From Wurfbainia villosa (lineage: Eukaryota > Streptophyta > Magnoliopsida > Zingiberales > Zingiberaceae): a stretch of 64,000 bases of DNA. Below, piece after piece: positions 1 to 11,520 of this stretch. The stretch is from positions 84,183,174 to 84,247,173 of the forward strand of contig CM045991.1 in the NCBI GenBank assembly GCA_025175895.1, in the 5' to 3' direction. Position 1 is the first letter of the stretch, and each line of letters starts with the position of its first letter. Under the pieces are notes generated by a model. That model saw only the letters and a list, made by a program, of their open reading frames with translations, was not told the origin of the DNA and made no database searches. The translations under genes and the position numbers were made by a program.

Positions 1-1130
1 GTAACTAGTAGGTTCCTCATCATCTATGAGCAACACGTCATTAAATTCACTTATGAGAAATCCATATCTCTCAAGAATCCTACGTGTCCTACTAGATCTT
101 CGAGGAGGTGGTGTATTATCAAGTTCAACTATTACCTCATCTGAATGAGTAATCAGCTATGGTTCTTGACTAGGCATCTCTTCTGTGTCTACCGGAGCCT
201 CTTGAACTACACTTAGTTCAACCTCACTCCCACTGTTTTCCTATAAGAGAAACTTCTTCTCTAGGAATACAACATGCCTTGAAACAAACACCTTTTGTTC
301 CAAGGGATGATAGAATTGATAACCCCTCGTTTCCTTAGGGTAACCAATAAATAGACACTTATTAGACTTAGCCTCCAGCTTGTCTGATACTATCCTTTTC
401 ACATAAGCAGGATAACCCCTTATCTTCAAATAAGATAAATGAGGTTTTTTACTATTCCACATCTCATATGGAGTAGTAGAGATTGCCTTAGTCGAGACTC
501 TATTTAACAAGTAAACAGCGGTCTTGAGTGCATAACTCCAAAAGGTTTTTGGAAGACTTGCATGCTGCATCATTGACCTAACCATGTCCAACAAGGTTCG
601 ATTTCTCCTTTCAACCACACCATTATGTTGTGGCGTGTAAGGTGGAGTCCTTTGGGACAAGATGTCATTGCCCCTTAGATAATCTTGAAACTCTTGACTT
701 AAGTATTCACCATCTCAATCCGATCGAAGTATTTTAATACTTTTCCCAAGTTGTTTCTCTACTTCCTTTCTAAAATCTTTAAACCTTTCAAAGACTTCAG
801 ACTTGTATCTTAACAGATACAAATACCCATATCATGAATAATCATCGATAAAGGTAACGAAGTAGCTATAACCTCATATGGCATGAGTTGACATTGGTCC
901 GCATACATCAGTATGTATAAGGCCCAATACCTCAACTGTTCATTCACCCTTTCCTCTGAAAGGTAGTTTAGTCATCTTTCCTTTTAAGCATGAAACACAT
1001 GTGTCTAATGGATATGATTTATAAGACTCTAAAATGCCAAGCCTCTGTAGTTTAGATATGCGTTCATTGCTTATATGGTCAAGACGACAATGTCATAATT
1101 GCAAGGTTAATTAATTATCTAACTTAATGC
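1..1130 (-). pseudogene. Copia integrase (element Z), degraded, continues off window
   Basis: Reading leftward, the translation shows a pre-integrase zinc-binding region (an H-x4-H-like stretch, then C-V-S-C-L-K-G), the motif HTDVCGP near 910-890, FIDDY near 850, a damaged SDRGGEY-like block near 700 in which Arg is replaced by a stop, and PQHNGVVERRNRT near 620-600 carrying the third catalytic acidic residue. The longest open piece is 241-660. Several stops and at least one frame change interrupt the rest. Bases 1-240 encode the linker before reverse transcriptase, with the typical acidic DDEEP run. Integrase would insert element cDNA into host DNA; this copy cannot make a complete enzyme. 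Confidence 0.85.
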
Positions 1131-1299
1131 ATTTGCTATTTGATTCGATATTGAATATCTCATTGGATGTATCTAACATGTACATTCCATTATTTAATAT
1201 CCTAGTAGCATAAAGAACACCTTTAACGTAATATAACAACAATTATTACTAAACATAAAATGATAACCTTTCTTATTCAAATATGAAATAGAAACAATG

Positions 1300-1593
1300 T
1301 TCTTTATTAATGCAGGAATATAAAAACAATCATCCAACTCTAAGACTAGTCGTCGTAGGAAGTCGCAACATATAAGTACCCTTGGCTACTGTAGCAACTT
1401 TTGCTCCATTTCCAACCCTTAGATTTGCTTCTCCCTTAACCAGTCTTCTTCTATTTCTAAGCCACTGTATGTCATTACATATATGTGAGTCACACCCGGT
1501 ATCCAATTCCCAAGTGCTAGAAGAAACAGTATGACATTCAATAACAAATATATCTGAAGTATATTGGGCATCAAATACCTTTTTCTGCTTCAA
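1300..1593 (-). pseudogene. Copia aspartic protease (element Z)
   Basis: An open stretch contains WELDTGCDSHICND, the copia protease active site with an intact D-T-G triad, followed by a hydrophobic region ending LRLPTTTSL. The protease normally cleaves the Gag-Pol polyprotein. It lies directly downstream of the gag zinc knuckle and is followed by the degraded pre-integrase region, which is the normal copia order. The frame is lost shortly after 1330. The active site looks preserved, but the polyprotein around it is broken. Confidence 0.8.
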
Positions 1594-2367
1594 TGACTCC
1601 AGATATTGCTTGCAGTTTCTCTTCTAATGATCATCCTTGCCACAATGATGGCAGGTGCCCTTGGGAGTTATTTCTTCCTTCTTTGCCTTCTTCTTCCCTT
1701 TAGATTTGGTTTTTGACTTCCTCTTAGAACCTTTCTTTGAGGAGTCTACCAGCATCACCGCCTTCTATTCTTTCGCAACAGATGACTCCACTGTTTTGAG
1801 CATATTGATCAATTCAGGAATCGTGGACTCAATCTTATTCATCTGATAGTTCATCACAAATTGTGAATAGCTATCGGTCAGATTGTGAAGAATTAAATCA
1901 ATACTTAATTCATGGTCCATGAAAAATCCTAATGATCTCAATCGCTCAATATAGCTATTCATCTTTAGCGTAAACTACACTGCAGATGAACCCTTCTGCA
2001 TCTTCGAGCGAAAGAGGAGTTGGGTGACCTCGAACCTTTCAGATCGTGCCTGCTCATCGAATAACTCTTGAAGATGAAAGACAATTGTATTAGCATCCAT
2101 ATGCTCATGTTGCTTCTGTAACTCAGGAGACATCGACGCTAGCATAATGCAACTAGCCATCTCAGAGTTAGTAATATGTTTCTGGTAAGCCAAATTTTGG
2201 TCACCATATGCATTGTCTGCAGGAGGTTTGGGAAGAACCTCTTCAAGGATATAAGCTAGCTTTTCAGCCTTGAGAACAATTCTCAGGTTGCGAAGCCAGT
2301 CCAAGAAGTTTGGCCCAGTCAATTTGTTGTTGTCTAAAATCGAACTTAAATTAATGGAGGTTGACAT
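1594..2367 (-). pseudogene. Copia gag (element Z)
   Basis: The start ATG at 2367 opens with MSTSINLSSILDNNKLTGPN, typical of copia Gag, followed by W-L-R-N-L-R and the LASMSPELQ block of UBN2-type Gag. One in-frame stop (TAG, near 1972) separates the N-terminal half from the part beginning MNSYIERLRSLG. The translation continues to a CCHC zinc knuckle near 1615-1655 (C-H-H-C-G-K-D-D-H) in which the expected Trp codon is a stop. Gag forms the virus-like particle and binds RNA. The reading frame then runs into protease. Confidence 0.85.
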
Positions 2368-2740
2368 TGCTTTTCTAATTAGTACCTAGACATACAAAAA
2401 GAGGTGTATAAGAGAGATGAATTTATAGTAATGTAAACAATTTACATTAACAAGAAACTTCCACTATTTTTATCAAATTCAATAGCCCTCACTTTGAATT
2501 CGAGAGATGGTAGGTGATCTCCTAGTGAGTTGATATTCATTATGACTAAGAACAACCTTGGAGAGAGTCCAACAAGTCATTCATAGTCATAATGTTAGGT
2601 ATCAAGAGTACCCATTATATATCAAATATATAACTATCACTTTATGCTATCAACTAATTGAATATTCACATATACATTAGGTTGTTAACTCATTAACATA
2701 TATACATTCAATGCATATCACCTAATTGCACCTCTATCCA
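2368..2740 (-). other. Leader of element Z, part 1
   Basis: A/T-rich untranslated leader between the gag start and solo LTR L1. It has no open frame. It contains one copy (about 2552-2570) of a GGAGAGAGTCCAACAA-type motif that recurs three more times on the other side of L1. Confidence 0.6.
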
Positions 2741-2745
2741 CATTG

Positions 2746-3792
2746 TGTTGGTGCAGGGGCACTAGATAATCGAACCTGTGTTTTGATTATGGCAAAGACA
2801 CAAAGTTAAGTTGACATCGTTATCTCACGAGCTAAATCAAGTGTGCAGAAAAGTGTTAAAGCTGGAGCTGAAGGCTAGCGACACTCGGAGGAAGCCGCGG
2901 TGGTCGGGCGACACTCGAGTGACTTCGGAGGGAGCCGAAGGAATCGAGTGGAAGGCCGGAAGCGAGAGCTACTATCGAGGTAAGCTCGTGTGAGTGAGAG
3001 ATTGTAAGGTCGTGTCCTCTTTACGGGGACGACCGTAGGCGGCGATCCGATTAAGACTTCCCGTGGAAGGTCTAGGTCAAGATCGGACGGTCAGAAACCG
3101 TCGCATTTATCATTTTTCGAGCTAACCTCTTCTAGGAAGTGGTTGGCCGGCAATCACGGACATCAAGCGATCGATGCTCATCATCGGTGATCGATGGGAG
3201 GCATCACCGATCGGTGATGGCGAATCAGCCTTTGCACTAGGTCAAAACGGATAAGGTTTGACGCGGCCACTTCACGATAAAATTTGGACAACTTCGTGAT
3301 CTGTTTCGAAAAAAGAGGAAACATATTCAGAAGCCAAAATCTATAAAAGGAGGGGAGGATTCTAACTCCAAGCATCATCAAGTGCTCCTACAACGCCAAC
3401 GCTCCAACGCCGTCATAATGCCGACGCGACGACAAGTTCAAATCTCCTTTGTCGGCAGCAGTAGCAAGTAATTATTTTTATTGTATTCTTTATTTTAATC
3501 GTAACGAGGTGAGGTAGGCTTGTTGCCTCATCCTCGTACATTCGATTTTTGTGATCGTTGTCTCCTTCCTCCAACGAGGAGGAGACGTTATAGTGCTTTG
3601 CCCTCCGTACGCGGTCTAGGACCGATAGGGCCTTGGAGTAGCAACCGCTGGGTTGTGAACCAAGTAAAAATAAACGTGTTCCTTTATTTTCCGCTGCTCT
3701 TACTCGTTTAATTGTCTACTTGAATGAAACATCGAAAAGATTTAGGATCGCTATTCACCCCCCCCCCTCTAGCGACGCTTCTCGATCCAACA
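2746..3792 (+). mobile_element. Solo LTR L1 (copia, J-type)
   Basis: Begins TGTTGGTGCAG and ends CGATCCAACA, with a 5 bp target duplication CATTG at 2741-2745 and 3793-3797. There is no internal region, so it is a solo LTR, the usual product of recombination between two LTRs. It resembles the LTR of element J (59271-60462) at both ends: the start, the block reading TTATCTCACGAGCT, and the C-run followed by TCTAGCG near the 3' end. It is shorter than the J LTR and lacks J's 40 bp tandem repeats. It lies in the leader of element Z. Confidence 0.92.
3342..3348 (+). promoter_or_regulatory. TATA box of solo LTR L1
   Basis: TATAAAA followed by GGAGGGG, in the position expected for the LTR promoter. 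The J LTR has the same context at 59944. A solo LTR can still drive transcription outward to the right. Confidence 0.55.
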
Positions 3793-3797
3793 CATTG

Positions 3798-4410
3798 ACC
3801 TTGGAGAGAGTTCAACAAATCAATGATTTCAGTTATGGCCGACCCATTAATCGTGAGATTGAATTTAAATGATTTCAATACATTCAATTTACAAGTCAGT
3901 CTTAGAGAGAGTCCAACAACCCAAACTTAAAATTGACCTCTGGTCCTTACCATTTAAAATAAAAATTGAATCTCATATGAATTGAACATGCTCGATGTCA
4001 TGCTAGGCTTGAAGAGAGTCCAACAACCCAAACACGAAAAAGAACTCTGGTTCAACCATATTAATGGAAGGTGTTAGCCCTAATATTTGCAATGAGGGAT
4101 TTTAGGTTATTATGGGTCTCATCTATAAAACGAAATAAACCTAAATATGGAAAAATCAAGGTCACATTAGGAAATAAATTTCCCGATGTGAACATGAGTC
4201 ATGCTTAGGCTCTAACGATGCGGCCAACACCTTTGGTGTTTCTAGGCGCATCCTCGGTATTTTCCTTTTAGGTTACAAATATATCCTATATGTAAAATCA
4301 AGCATACTCTAATCTATCATATAGATAAACATGGTACAGGTATATTAAAACATCAAACATGCTTAGATATTCTTCTACAACATGCAATCTATACCAAACG
4401 AACAAGGTGA
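3798..4410 (-). other. Leader of element Z, part 2
   Basis: Continuation of the untranslated leader of element Z between L1 and the primer binding site. No gene is seen. It carries three more copies of a GAGAGAGTCCAACAA-type repeat (about 3802, 3905 and 4011), each followed by related text. Confidence 0.6.
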
Positions 4411-4421
4411 CTTTGATGCCA
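4411..4421 (-). other. Primer binding site of element Z (degenerate)
   Basis: Reads TGGCATCAAAG on the minus strand, a mutated form of the TGGTATCAGAG initiator-Met-tRNA primer site. It is placed two bases inside the 5' LTR end (CCAACA at 4424), as expected for copia elements. Confidence 0.75.
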
Positions 4422-4423
4422 CT

Positions 4424-6259
4424 TGTTGGAGATTCTGGAATCATGCATAGCGGAATAAAGTGAAGAAAATAATTTTATTCCATCCCAGACATCCCTTGGG
4501 GGCCAGGAAAACTTACTTTGGTATAATTGCATGAAAACACACAAGGAGAAGGAGAAGTTATACCTTTGGGATTCTTTTGAATCCGTCGAAAACACAAGCA
4601 AGACCAACGGGCCTTGCCTCTATCAGTATCCACGTCGGGATCACCTGAGACAACTCCTAGAGCAGTAAGCCTTTGTCTCCAATTGGTGCTAGTCAATCGG
4701 TGGAGACAAGAGAAGAGGAGAGAGGAAAAATGGCTATCAAGGGAAAACCTAAACCAAATCCTCTCTTAGCCAAAGATTATCAAGGGATCTATTTATAGAT
4801 CTCTTGATTAGGTCATCCTATGAGGCTTAAACGGAATATATCTTACCATAATTATCCCATAATTAAGGTAAGAACAACCCAGGAATTTTCCATAAGAGAA
4901 AATCTCCAAAATCGATGGAGACGCGACACGACTGTGTGGATTCACATGGCCTTGCCATGTGGATTCACATGGTCATGTGGATTCACATGGCCTGGTCGTG
5001 TGTCCTTCTGGGCACAACCCATACTTTGACCATTTTTGGCCAAAGCCAGGCACGGCCCGTGCCAGGTTAGGCACAGCCATGTGAGGCTCTGTATGGTCCA
5101 TTTGACTTCATTTAAGTGTGATATAGTCGTGCTAAGTCCGATAAGGCCATAGGAGGTTTCATAGTCTCCGTTTCGCACCCCCTTGGTCTAATCCAACCAG
5201 ACATATCCTCTCTCAATGAGAATCTCATTCTCAAACTTGTTTTGCATCTCGAGATCACCTGTAGTGTGTATGACCCAATAGGTTCCCGGTTATGTTGGTC
5301 ATTAATAATTAACCTCTTAATTATAAATAGATCATGAGTGACACCTAGCAGTACATCATGACCCTCAATTGACCGGAAAGTCTAAATTGACTTTAGAACA
5401 TTTTCTGAACCCTTTAGCAGCTTCAGTTATTCATGTCTTGTTCCTTTCACTCATCCTATATTCACTTGGTTCATGACATGGTCTATGTGTTCGTCTCCAC
5501 TAGGTTGACTATGTCACACCTAGCCCAAGTTATTTTTCTTGTCCTGTAGATTCAAGTTACTCCTACATGTTCCCAAGAAGACCATCTTCTTAACATGCTT
5601 GCTCTGACCAGAGACTTCTGAGAAACAATCCTAACAAGAGGCCTAGGGTATACATCTCCTTTATTAGGAGTGGTGAATCCTCTGTGGGCTATTCAAACAC
5701 CTTCGATCACTTTGGCTTATACCCAACCATCCCGGAGTTACACCTACTATGTAGATGGCTGTGAAGAAGTCAAAGTACAAGGCGTCATGATCAAGGTGAC
5801 TTGAATACCTCAAGTCTAAGGAAGTTCGCACTCAAGCTGCAATGAGATCTTCAACAACATATAGAACTATATGAAGTCTCATGGCAGACCACTCCAATGA
5901 ACTAGTTACCATAACTAGAATCCACATGTTCAGTCTCAACATCCCTATGCTTCCATTCAGTGAGTATCGAATGCTTGGATAAACCAAGGAGCATAACATG
6001 TGCTAGTCTCACAGAATTGATGATGTCCAATCTCATCAATTCATCGACTAGGAATAGTTTCAATACTTGCATATTTACACATGATGAGATACCCACTAAT
6101 TGGGATCCAATCACAATTTCTCTCATGATATGCATCGTATTGTGAACTTCAGTACATGAGTTTAGATCCAATCAAATACAGAGATAATGTATACTCAAAT
6201 AGTGAATTTTATTAATATCTTCTAAGGCGATTGCCTTAGGACATCTCTCAATTACATCA
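4424..6259 (-). repeat. 5' LTR of element Z
   Basis: Runs on the minus strand from TGATGTAATTGAG (6259) to TCTCCAACA (4424), about 1.84 kb. The first few hundred bases of U3 resemble the 3' LTR of element E (from 36419), while the U5 half differs. The part at 4935-5060 repeats GTGGATTCACATGG several times, a motif also found in the gypsy element H. A TATAAATA-type box lies on the minus strand near 4787-4795. Open frames here are short and incidental. Confidence 0.85.
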
Positions 6260-6405
6260 AGCCGATGGAAGCACTTGAAGGCTAGCATGAAGGGTGAAGG
6301 AGTCGTGGAGGAATCGAATAGACACTGAGGGCATGACACTGATGGAAGTGACTTGAAGGCTTCGATCTAGACAATGGGTGAGTGTCAAGTATGAGAGGAT
6401 CATTC
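6260..6405 (+). repeat. 5' LTR of element G, left fragment
   Basis: Matches the stretch of G's other LTR around 42755-42900 (GCACTTGAAGGCTAGC, then GAGGGGATCAT). It is cut on the left by element Z and on the right by element A. The LTR resumes at 21938 with TTGGATTAAACCTC, which shows that A inserted into it. CATTC at 6401-6405 is A's target duplication. Confidence 0.85.
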
Positions 6406-7243
6406 TGAAGGGAGGAAACTTCGCTTCCCACTTCAACTCGGTCGCTTGTTCATGGCAATCCCGTCTACGTCCCCGGATAAAAAAAAATTATCCTTGACAA
6501 AGATGGATTAGCCAAGCAACCGTTCCATCATAGTGCTATTCGATTAGAGTGGTCACTTGAACAAACTTGTTGTTCAAGCAACCAACCTCTATTCTACGAT
6601 TAGCCGCGGAATAGACGATGTACGAATCACCGGTTTTTTGTGTTTGTATTCGGGGTCCAAGTAAATTAGCCACATACAATACATACAATATACAAAGAAA
6701 CAAAAGGAAAGCAAAAAAAGAATTATACCTCTTGTTTACCTCAAGGTCTTCTATTGTATGTCCTATCCTCCTCTTGGACGTTGTGTGGGAAATGATCTTC
6801 CAAAAGTTGAAGCCTCCTAGATCACATTCTTCCCTTCTTTGCTTGCTCCGAACAAAGGGAAGAATAGAACAAAACTTCTTCTTCTCCACCTATCTAGAAC
6901 CGACCACCAAGCCACCTTGCTTGGTGATTGCCACCGGCCAAGGAGAGGAATAAGGATTATGGGCGCCGGCCAAAAGCTCCAAGGGAGAAGACCCTAGCTC
7001 TTGCCACCGGCCAAGGATGAGAGGAAGAAGAGGGTTGGGACGCCGACCAAGGATGAGAGGATGAAGAAGGGCGCCATCCAAAACCCTAGGAAGAAGAGAA
7101 AGCCTTGCCGCCCAAGGGTTCTCCAAACCCTAGTCGCCCAATGCCTCTCCAAGCCCTAGCCACCCAAACCCTAATCTCCCTTGTTGTATCTTGCCGCCCA
7201 AACCCTAATCTCCCTTGTTGTATCTTGCCACCCACCCCTTAAG

Positions 7244-7255
7244 CCATATTTATAG
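7244..7255 (-). promoter_or_regulatory. TATA box of element A 3' LTR
   Basis: CTATAAATATGG on the minus strand, conserved at 14169-14180 in the other LTR. It lies just downstream, on the element strand, of the 27 bp repeat array, which places the array where U3 enhancer-like repeats usually sit. Confidence 0.55.
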
Positions 7256-7273
7256 AGTTAGGCTTAAGCCTCC

Positions 7274-7435
7274 TTTAATCTCCACCATCAGATCTAGGGA
7301 TTTAATCTCAACCATCGGATCTAGAGATTTAATCTCAACCATCGAACCTAGAGATTTAATCTCCACCGTCGGATCTAAAGATTTAATCTCCACTGTCGGA
7401 TCTAAAGGTTTAATCTCCATCGTCGGATCTAGAGT
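7274..7435. repeat. 27 bp tandem repeat in A 3' LTR, six copies
   Basis: The unit begins TTTAATCTCCACCGTCGG and repeats six times with small changes. The paired LTR has seven copies (14199-14387). The copies sit upstream of the TATA box on the element strand, so they may be promoter repeats. They are directly adjacent with no spacers. Confidence 0.9.
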
Positions 7436-8364
7436 TTCATTTTCCATCATCGGATCTAGGCTCCATGAGGGTTTTAATAGGATACAATAGGGACCATGAG
7501 GAGGAGTTGGATCTTGGCCACCCAATGGATCAAGCCCACAAAAAGTCTGATCCATTAATGATAATCCATTCCACTAGAGGATTATCATTGATCTACTTCG
7601 CCAACCCCCATAAATAAATATGAGCTCCATATATTATTTGTATATTTATCTCCCCGTGTTTAAGATCTTGAATGTCCGTCAATTAATTAATTTACTGACA
7701 ATTAATTAATCAACATCTAACTCTATGAGTAGTACCACTCAACCTTTTCATCATGCCGGACCAAGTCCACCTGCAGGGTTTACATGATGAACCTTATGAG
7801 CTCCTCAAGGGGACATCGTCATCCTAATATATAGGACACGGTTTCCTCCTATAATCAACGGCACACCATATAAATAATATCATTTCCCAACTTACCGAGC
7901 CTATCGATTTACTCTATAAATCTCGCCCATTGGTAAATCAAAGAAATAAATACTAAGTATATGTGCCCATTATTATATCGGGATTAAGAGCATGTACAAC
8001 ATAATATCCGAGGTCTGATTCAATTATGTAGTCAGCAATAAATCGAATCACCTCTAAGTCGGTCCTGCTCAATACACACAAAGTGTACTAGTATAATTCT
8101 ATGGTCAAGACAAATCAATATCAAATCACACTACAACCATACCAATGGTTTGTCCAAAACCATCTCGGTTGTGAGCCTTTACTTATACTTTACAAGGAAC
8201 TGATAACATGATCTTCCATGTGACACTACACACCATGTTATCTACAATGTAATGTATTAGACGATATGCATAACCATAAATATGCAAACAACGATCATGT
8301 GATTTTTATTTCAAAAATAAAGATGTTCATACAAAAGATAGACTTTTTAGTATACATCCCAACA

Positions 8365-8376
8365 ATCTCCCACTTA
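8365..8376 (-). other. Polypurine tract of element A
   Basis: GTGGGAGAT on the minus strand, immediately before the 3' LTR start TGTTGGGAT. This is the plus-strand cDNA priming site typical of copia elements. Confidence 0.8.
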
Positions 8377-8397
8377 TACTAAAAGACTATGTTGTCC

Positions 8398-9420
8398 TTA
8401 TACTGCCATAAATCTGATTCTCATTCCCTCCACATGCCTATCAAAAGCTTTCGCTGAAAGGGTCTTAGTGAAAGGATCTGCCAAGTTTTCCTCTGATGCA
8501 ATCTTGGCCACAGCAACTTCTCCTCGCTTTATGATTACACGTATCAGGTGGTACTTGCGCTCTATGTGTTTACTTGCCTTATGGGCTCGTGGTTCCTTCG
8601 AGTTTGCAACTGCACCACTATTATCACAATAAATTGTGATAGTTCTGGGAAAACCAGGAATCACATCTAAGTCCATCAAGAAGTTCCTGAGCTATACAGC
8701 TTCTTTGGCCGCCTCAGAGGCTGCCATATACTCAACTTCCATGGTAGAGTCCGCCACGCATTTCTGCTTGACACTCCTCCATACAATGGCTCCACCTCCC
8801 AAAGTAAACACAAAACCTGAGGTAGACTTACTGTTATCCCTATCTGATTGGAAGTCAGAATCTGTATAACCCACAGGGAGTAATTGGTCTGCCTAGTAAA
8901 CTAGTATGTAATCACTAGTCCTTCTTAGGTACTTCAATATATGCTTTACCGCAGTCCAATGTCCCTGTCCTGGATTACTCTGATATCTGCTGACCATGCC
9001 CACGGCAAAGCAGATATCCAGCCTCGTACATAGCATTGCATACATGAGGCTTCCTACTGCCGAAGCATAAGGAACCACCTTCATCTCCTCTATCTCCTTA
9101 GATGTTCTAGGACACATCTCCTTAGATAAAGGAACTCCATGCCTGAAAGGTAGAAAACCTTTCTTGGAGTTTTGCATGCTAAAACGATCCATAATGGTGT
9201 CTATGTATGAAGCTTGAGATAAGCAATACATCCTTTTCTTGTGATCCCTTATAACCTTAATCCCAAGGATGTGTCACACTTCTCCCAAGTCCTTCATATC
9301 AAACTATTTGGATAACAATACTCTTACGTCCGATAACACCTTGACATTGTTGTCAATTAACAAAATGTCATCTACGTATAGTATAAGAAATATCACTACG
9401 TTTCCGTCACATCTCTTGTA
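8398..9420 (-). pseudogene. Copia reverse transcriptase C-terminus and RNase H (element A)
   Basis: Continues from the reverse transcriptase piece to the right. It includes the YVDDILL catalytic motif near 9360-9380, the KKGFLPFRHGVPLSK block, YASAVGSLMYAMLCTR, and the RNase H region with GYTDSDFQSD, ADSTMEVEYMAASEA, IYCDNSGA and ADPFTK, ending FMAV-stop at 8398. Stops occur near 9448, 9310, 9280, 8890 and 8690. Reverse transcriptase copies the RNA and RNase H removes the template. Both would be truncated here. Confidence 0.9.
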
Positions 9421-9450
9421 TATACAAGACTCATCCAGACTTTGAATAAA

Positions 9451-10550
9451 TCAATAAGACTGGATTACCTCATCAAAGCGGATGTTCCAAGACCTCGAAG
9501 CTTGCTTCAATCCATAAATAGACCGATTAAGCTTGCACACTAGATGTTCTTTGCCCTTTGCAATGAATCCCTCTGGTTGCTTCATATAGATGTTTTCCTC
9601 AAGACTTCCATTAAGGAAAGCTGTCTTGACATTCATCTTCCACACCTCATAATCCATATGAGCAGCAATACATAAGAGAATCCGGATAGACTTAAGCATG
9701 ACTACCGGCAAAAAGGTCTCCTCATAATCGATGCCCTCTTTCTGAGTATACCCCTTCGCAACAAGCCTCGCTTTGAAGGTCTCAACCGTCCCGTCTATTC
9801 CTCTCTTTCTTTTGTTGATCCACTTACATCCAATGGATTTTACACCATTGGGTGGTTCTACTAGCTCCCAGACCTGATTTGAATCCATAGATTCTATCTC
9901 AGAATTCATCACACTTTGCCAAGATACCGTATCTTTATCTTGGATCGCCTCGTCATATGTCCAGGGATCATGTTCATATTCACCAGGGATCAAATCAGAA
10001 GATTTTCCTAAGAACATGAATCTATCAGGTTGTCTAACAACCCTCTTATTACGACGAGATATCACCTGTGTATCCTCTGTGACACACGGTGCAGTGACTT
10101 GTGGTATATCCTCTTGTACCGGTGGTACTGAAGTAGTGACTTCCCCTCTCAATTCCTCCAGAACAATCTTACTCATGGGCTTGTGGTTCATCACATATTC
10201 TTCCTCTAGAAATCTAGCGTTCTTGCTAACGATCACCCTCTGATCTCTAGGACTATAAAACAAACAACCTTTCGTTCCTCTAGGATAGCCAACGAGCATG
10301 TGCACTTCTGTACGAGGTTCCAACTTACCAGCATCTGCCTTCAGCACATGTGTTGGACTCCCCCAAATCTGAATATGTCTCAGACTAGGCTTTCGCCCAG
10401 TCCATAATTCTGTGGGAGTAGAAGGCACTGATTTAGATGGTACCAAGTTTAGAATATACATTGTCGTATCTAGAGCATATCTCTAGAATGAATCTGGCAA
10501 CTCAGAATAACTCATCATCAATCTAACTATCTCCATAAGAGTCTTATTCC
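9451..10550 (-). pseudogene. Copia integrase C-terminus, linker and reverse transcriptase N-terminus (element A)
   Basis: The open part (10461-9451) contains the integrase C-terminal region (ELWTGRKPSLRHIQIWG, VGYPRGTKGCLFY), a proline/acidic linker, and the reverse transcriptase start (NQVWELVEPPNGVKSIGCKW, KARLVAKGYTQKEG). The motif-A block reads WKMNVKTAFLNG, where the family has a catalytic Asp in place of the Asn. YGLKQASRSWN is intact. Upstream stops lie near 10552 and 10483. The Asp-to-Asn change alone should inactivate polymerization. Confidence 0.9.
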
Positions 10551-10554
10551 TTCG

Positions 10555-11520
10555 CTATGCTATACCATTCTGCTGGGGTGTGCCAGGTGCAAACAATTGG
10601 GATTGAATCCCAGCCTCTGATAAGTAATTCCTAAACTCTCCCAAGAGGTACTCACCACCACGATCAGATCGTAGTGTCTTGATACTTTTACCCTGACATT
10701 TCTCCACATCAGCCTTGAATTCTTTGAACTTGTCAAAGCATTCAGACTTGTGGCGCATCAAGTAAATGTATCCATACCTTAAATAATCATCTATAAAAGA
10801 GACAAAATATTCAAAACCACCTCTTGCCTGGATAGACATAGGACCACACAAATCAGAATGAACCAATTCTAACACATCTTTGGCTCTATACCCCTTGGGC
10901 TTAAAAGGCCTCTTGGTCATTTTACCCTCCAAGCAAGATTCGCAGGTTGGGAAATCTTCCACCACTAATGAACCCAGAGGTCCATCAGCTATCAACCTTT
11001 GAATTCTACTTAGGATAATATGACCTAGCCTTAGATGCCAAAGATATGTTTGGTTCATCTTCGAAGGTTCTTTTCTCTTATTGGAATTAGAAGATGAGTT
11101 ATTTACTTCTATTTGCATCGTGGGAGCTTTTGGTTCGAGTGTATATAAATTTCCTATCAATGCACCAGAACAGATAATCTCCCTATTCCTTTTTATAACA
11201 ACTCTATCATTAAAAGAAATAGAATATCCATCCATAAATAATTTAGAAACCGAAATCAAAGTCTTTCTAAATAAAGGTACATAAAGGCAATTTTTCAAAA
11301 CCAAAACTTTATTCCTCTCAAAAGACAAATAAACATCTCCCACTGCAACAACCGCTACCTTCGTAGCATCACCCAAGTAGACGGTAATCTCCCCTTCAGC
11401 CATTCGTCTGGTTTCCTGGAACCCCTGCAAAGTATTCCAGACATGATCAGTGGCTCTCATATCTACACACCAGGTGCCGGTAGATAACACCGCTAAACAT
11501 GTTTCAACGACTAGACCAAA
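10555..11520 (-). pseudogene. Copia protease and integrase core (element A)
   Basis: Same frame as gag. Protease: the active-site region reads WCVDMRATDHVW, so the expected D-T/S-G triad is D-M-R, with the Asp kept and the next two residues lost. The pre-integrase zinc motif is intact (WHLRLGH; CESCLEGKMTK). The integrase core has HSDLCGP and RSDRGGEY, but the frame stops exactly where the third catalytic residue (Glu of NGVAERRN) should be: the text reads NGIA-stop-RRN. Both enzymes are therefore predicted inactive. Confidence 0.92.

Larger units (their letters stand above)
1..6259 (-). mobile_element. Element Z: Ty1/copia retrotransposon, partial, 5' part
   Basis: Minus-strand copia element of the TNT1-94-like kind. 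In element order it shows a 5' LTR (4424-6259), a degenerate primer binding site, a leader, gag, protease and integrase, and then runs off the left edge of the window before reverse transcriptase. The leader is interrupted by solo LTR L1. Its U3 and its integrase resemble element E, so the two belong to related subfamilies, but their U5 ends differ. It abuts LTR sequence of element G at 6260, which suggests insertion into G. The other insertion boundary is outside the window, so no target duplication can be confirmed. Confidence 0.85.
6406..8364 (-). repeat. 3' LTR of element A
   Basis: About 1959 bp, TG...CA termini, flanked on its inner side by a polypurine tract and on its outer side by the CATTC duplication. 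It contains a six-copy 27 bp tandem repeat (7274-7435) and a TATA box on the minus strand at 7244-7255. A short duplication of the CCCTTGTTGTATCTTGCC stretch lies at about 7175-7235; the other LTR has only one copy. Confidence 0.93.

Noticed and set aside
3763..3775. C-homopolymers (also near 16176, 43779, 60430) as special regulatory tracts
   Set aside because: They are a common part of the LTR 3' end in this family group and homopolymer length is unreliable in assemblies.
7274..7435. CRISPR-like array in the LTR of element A (regular 27 bp repeats)
   Set aside because: Units are directly adjacent with no spacers, lie in a retrotransposon LTR of a plant, and vary between LTR copies.
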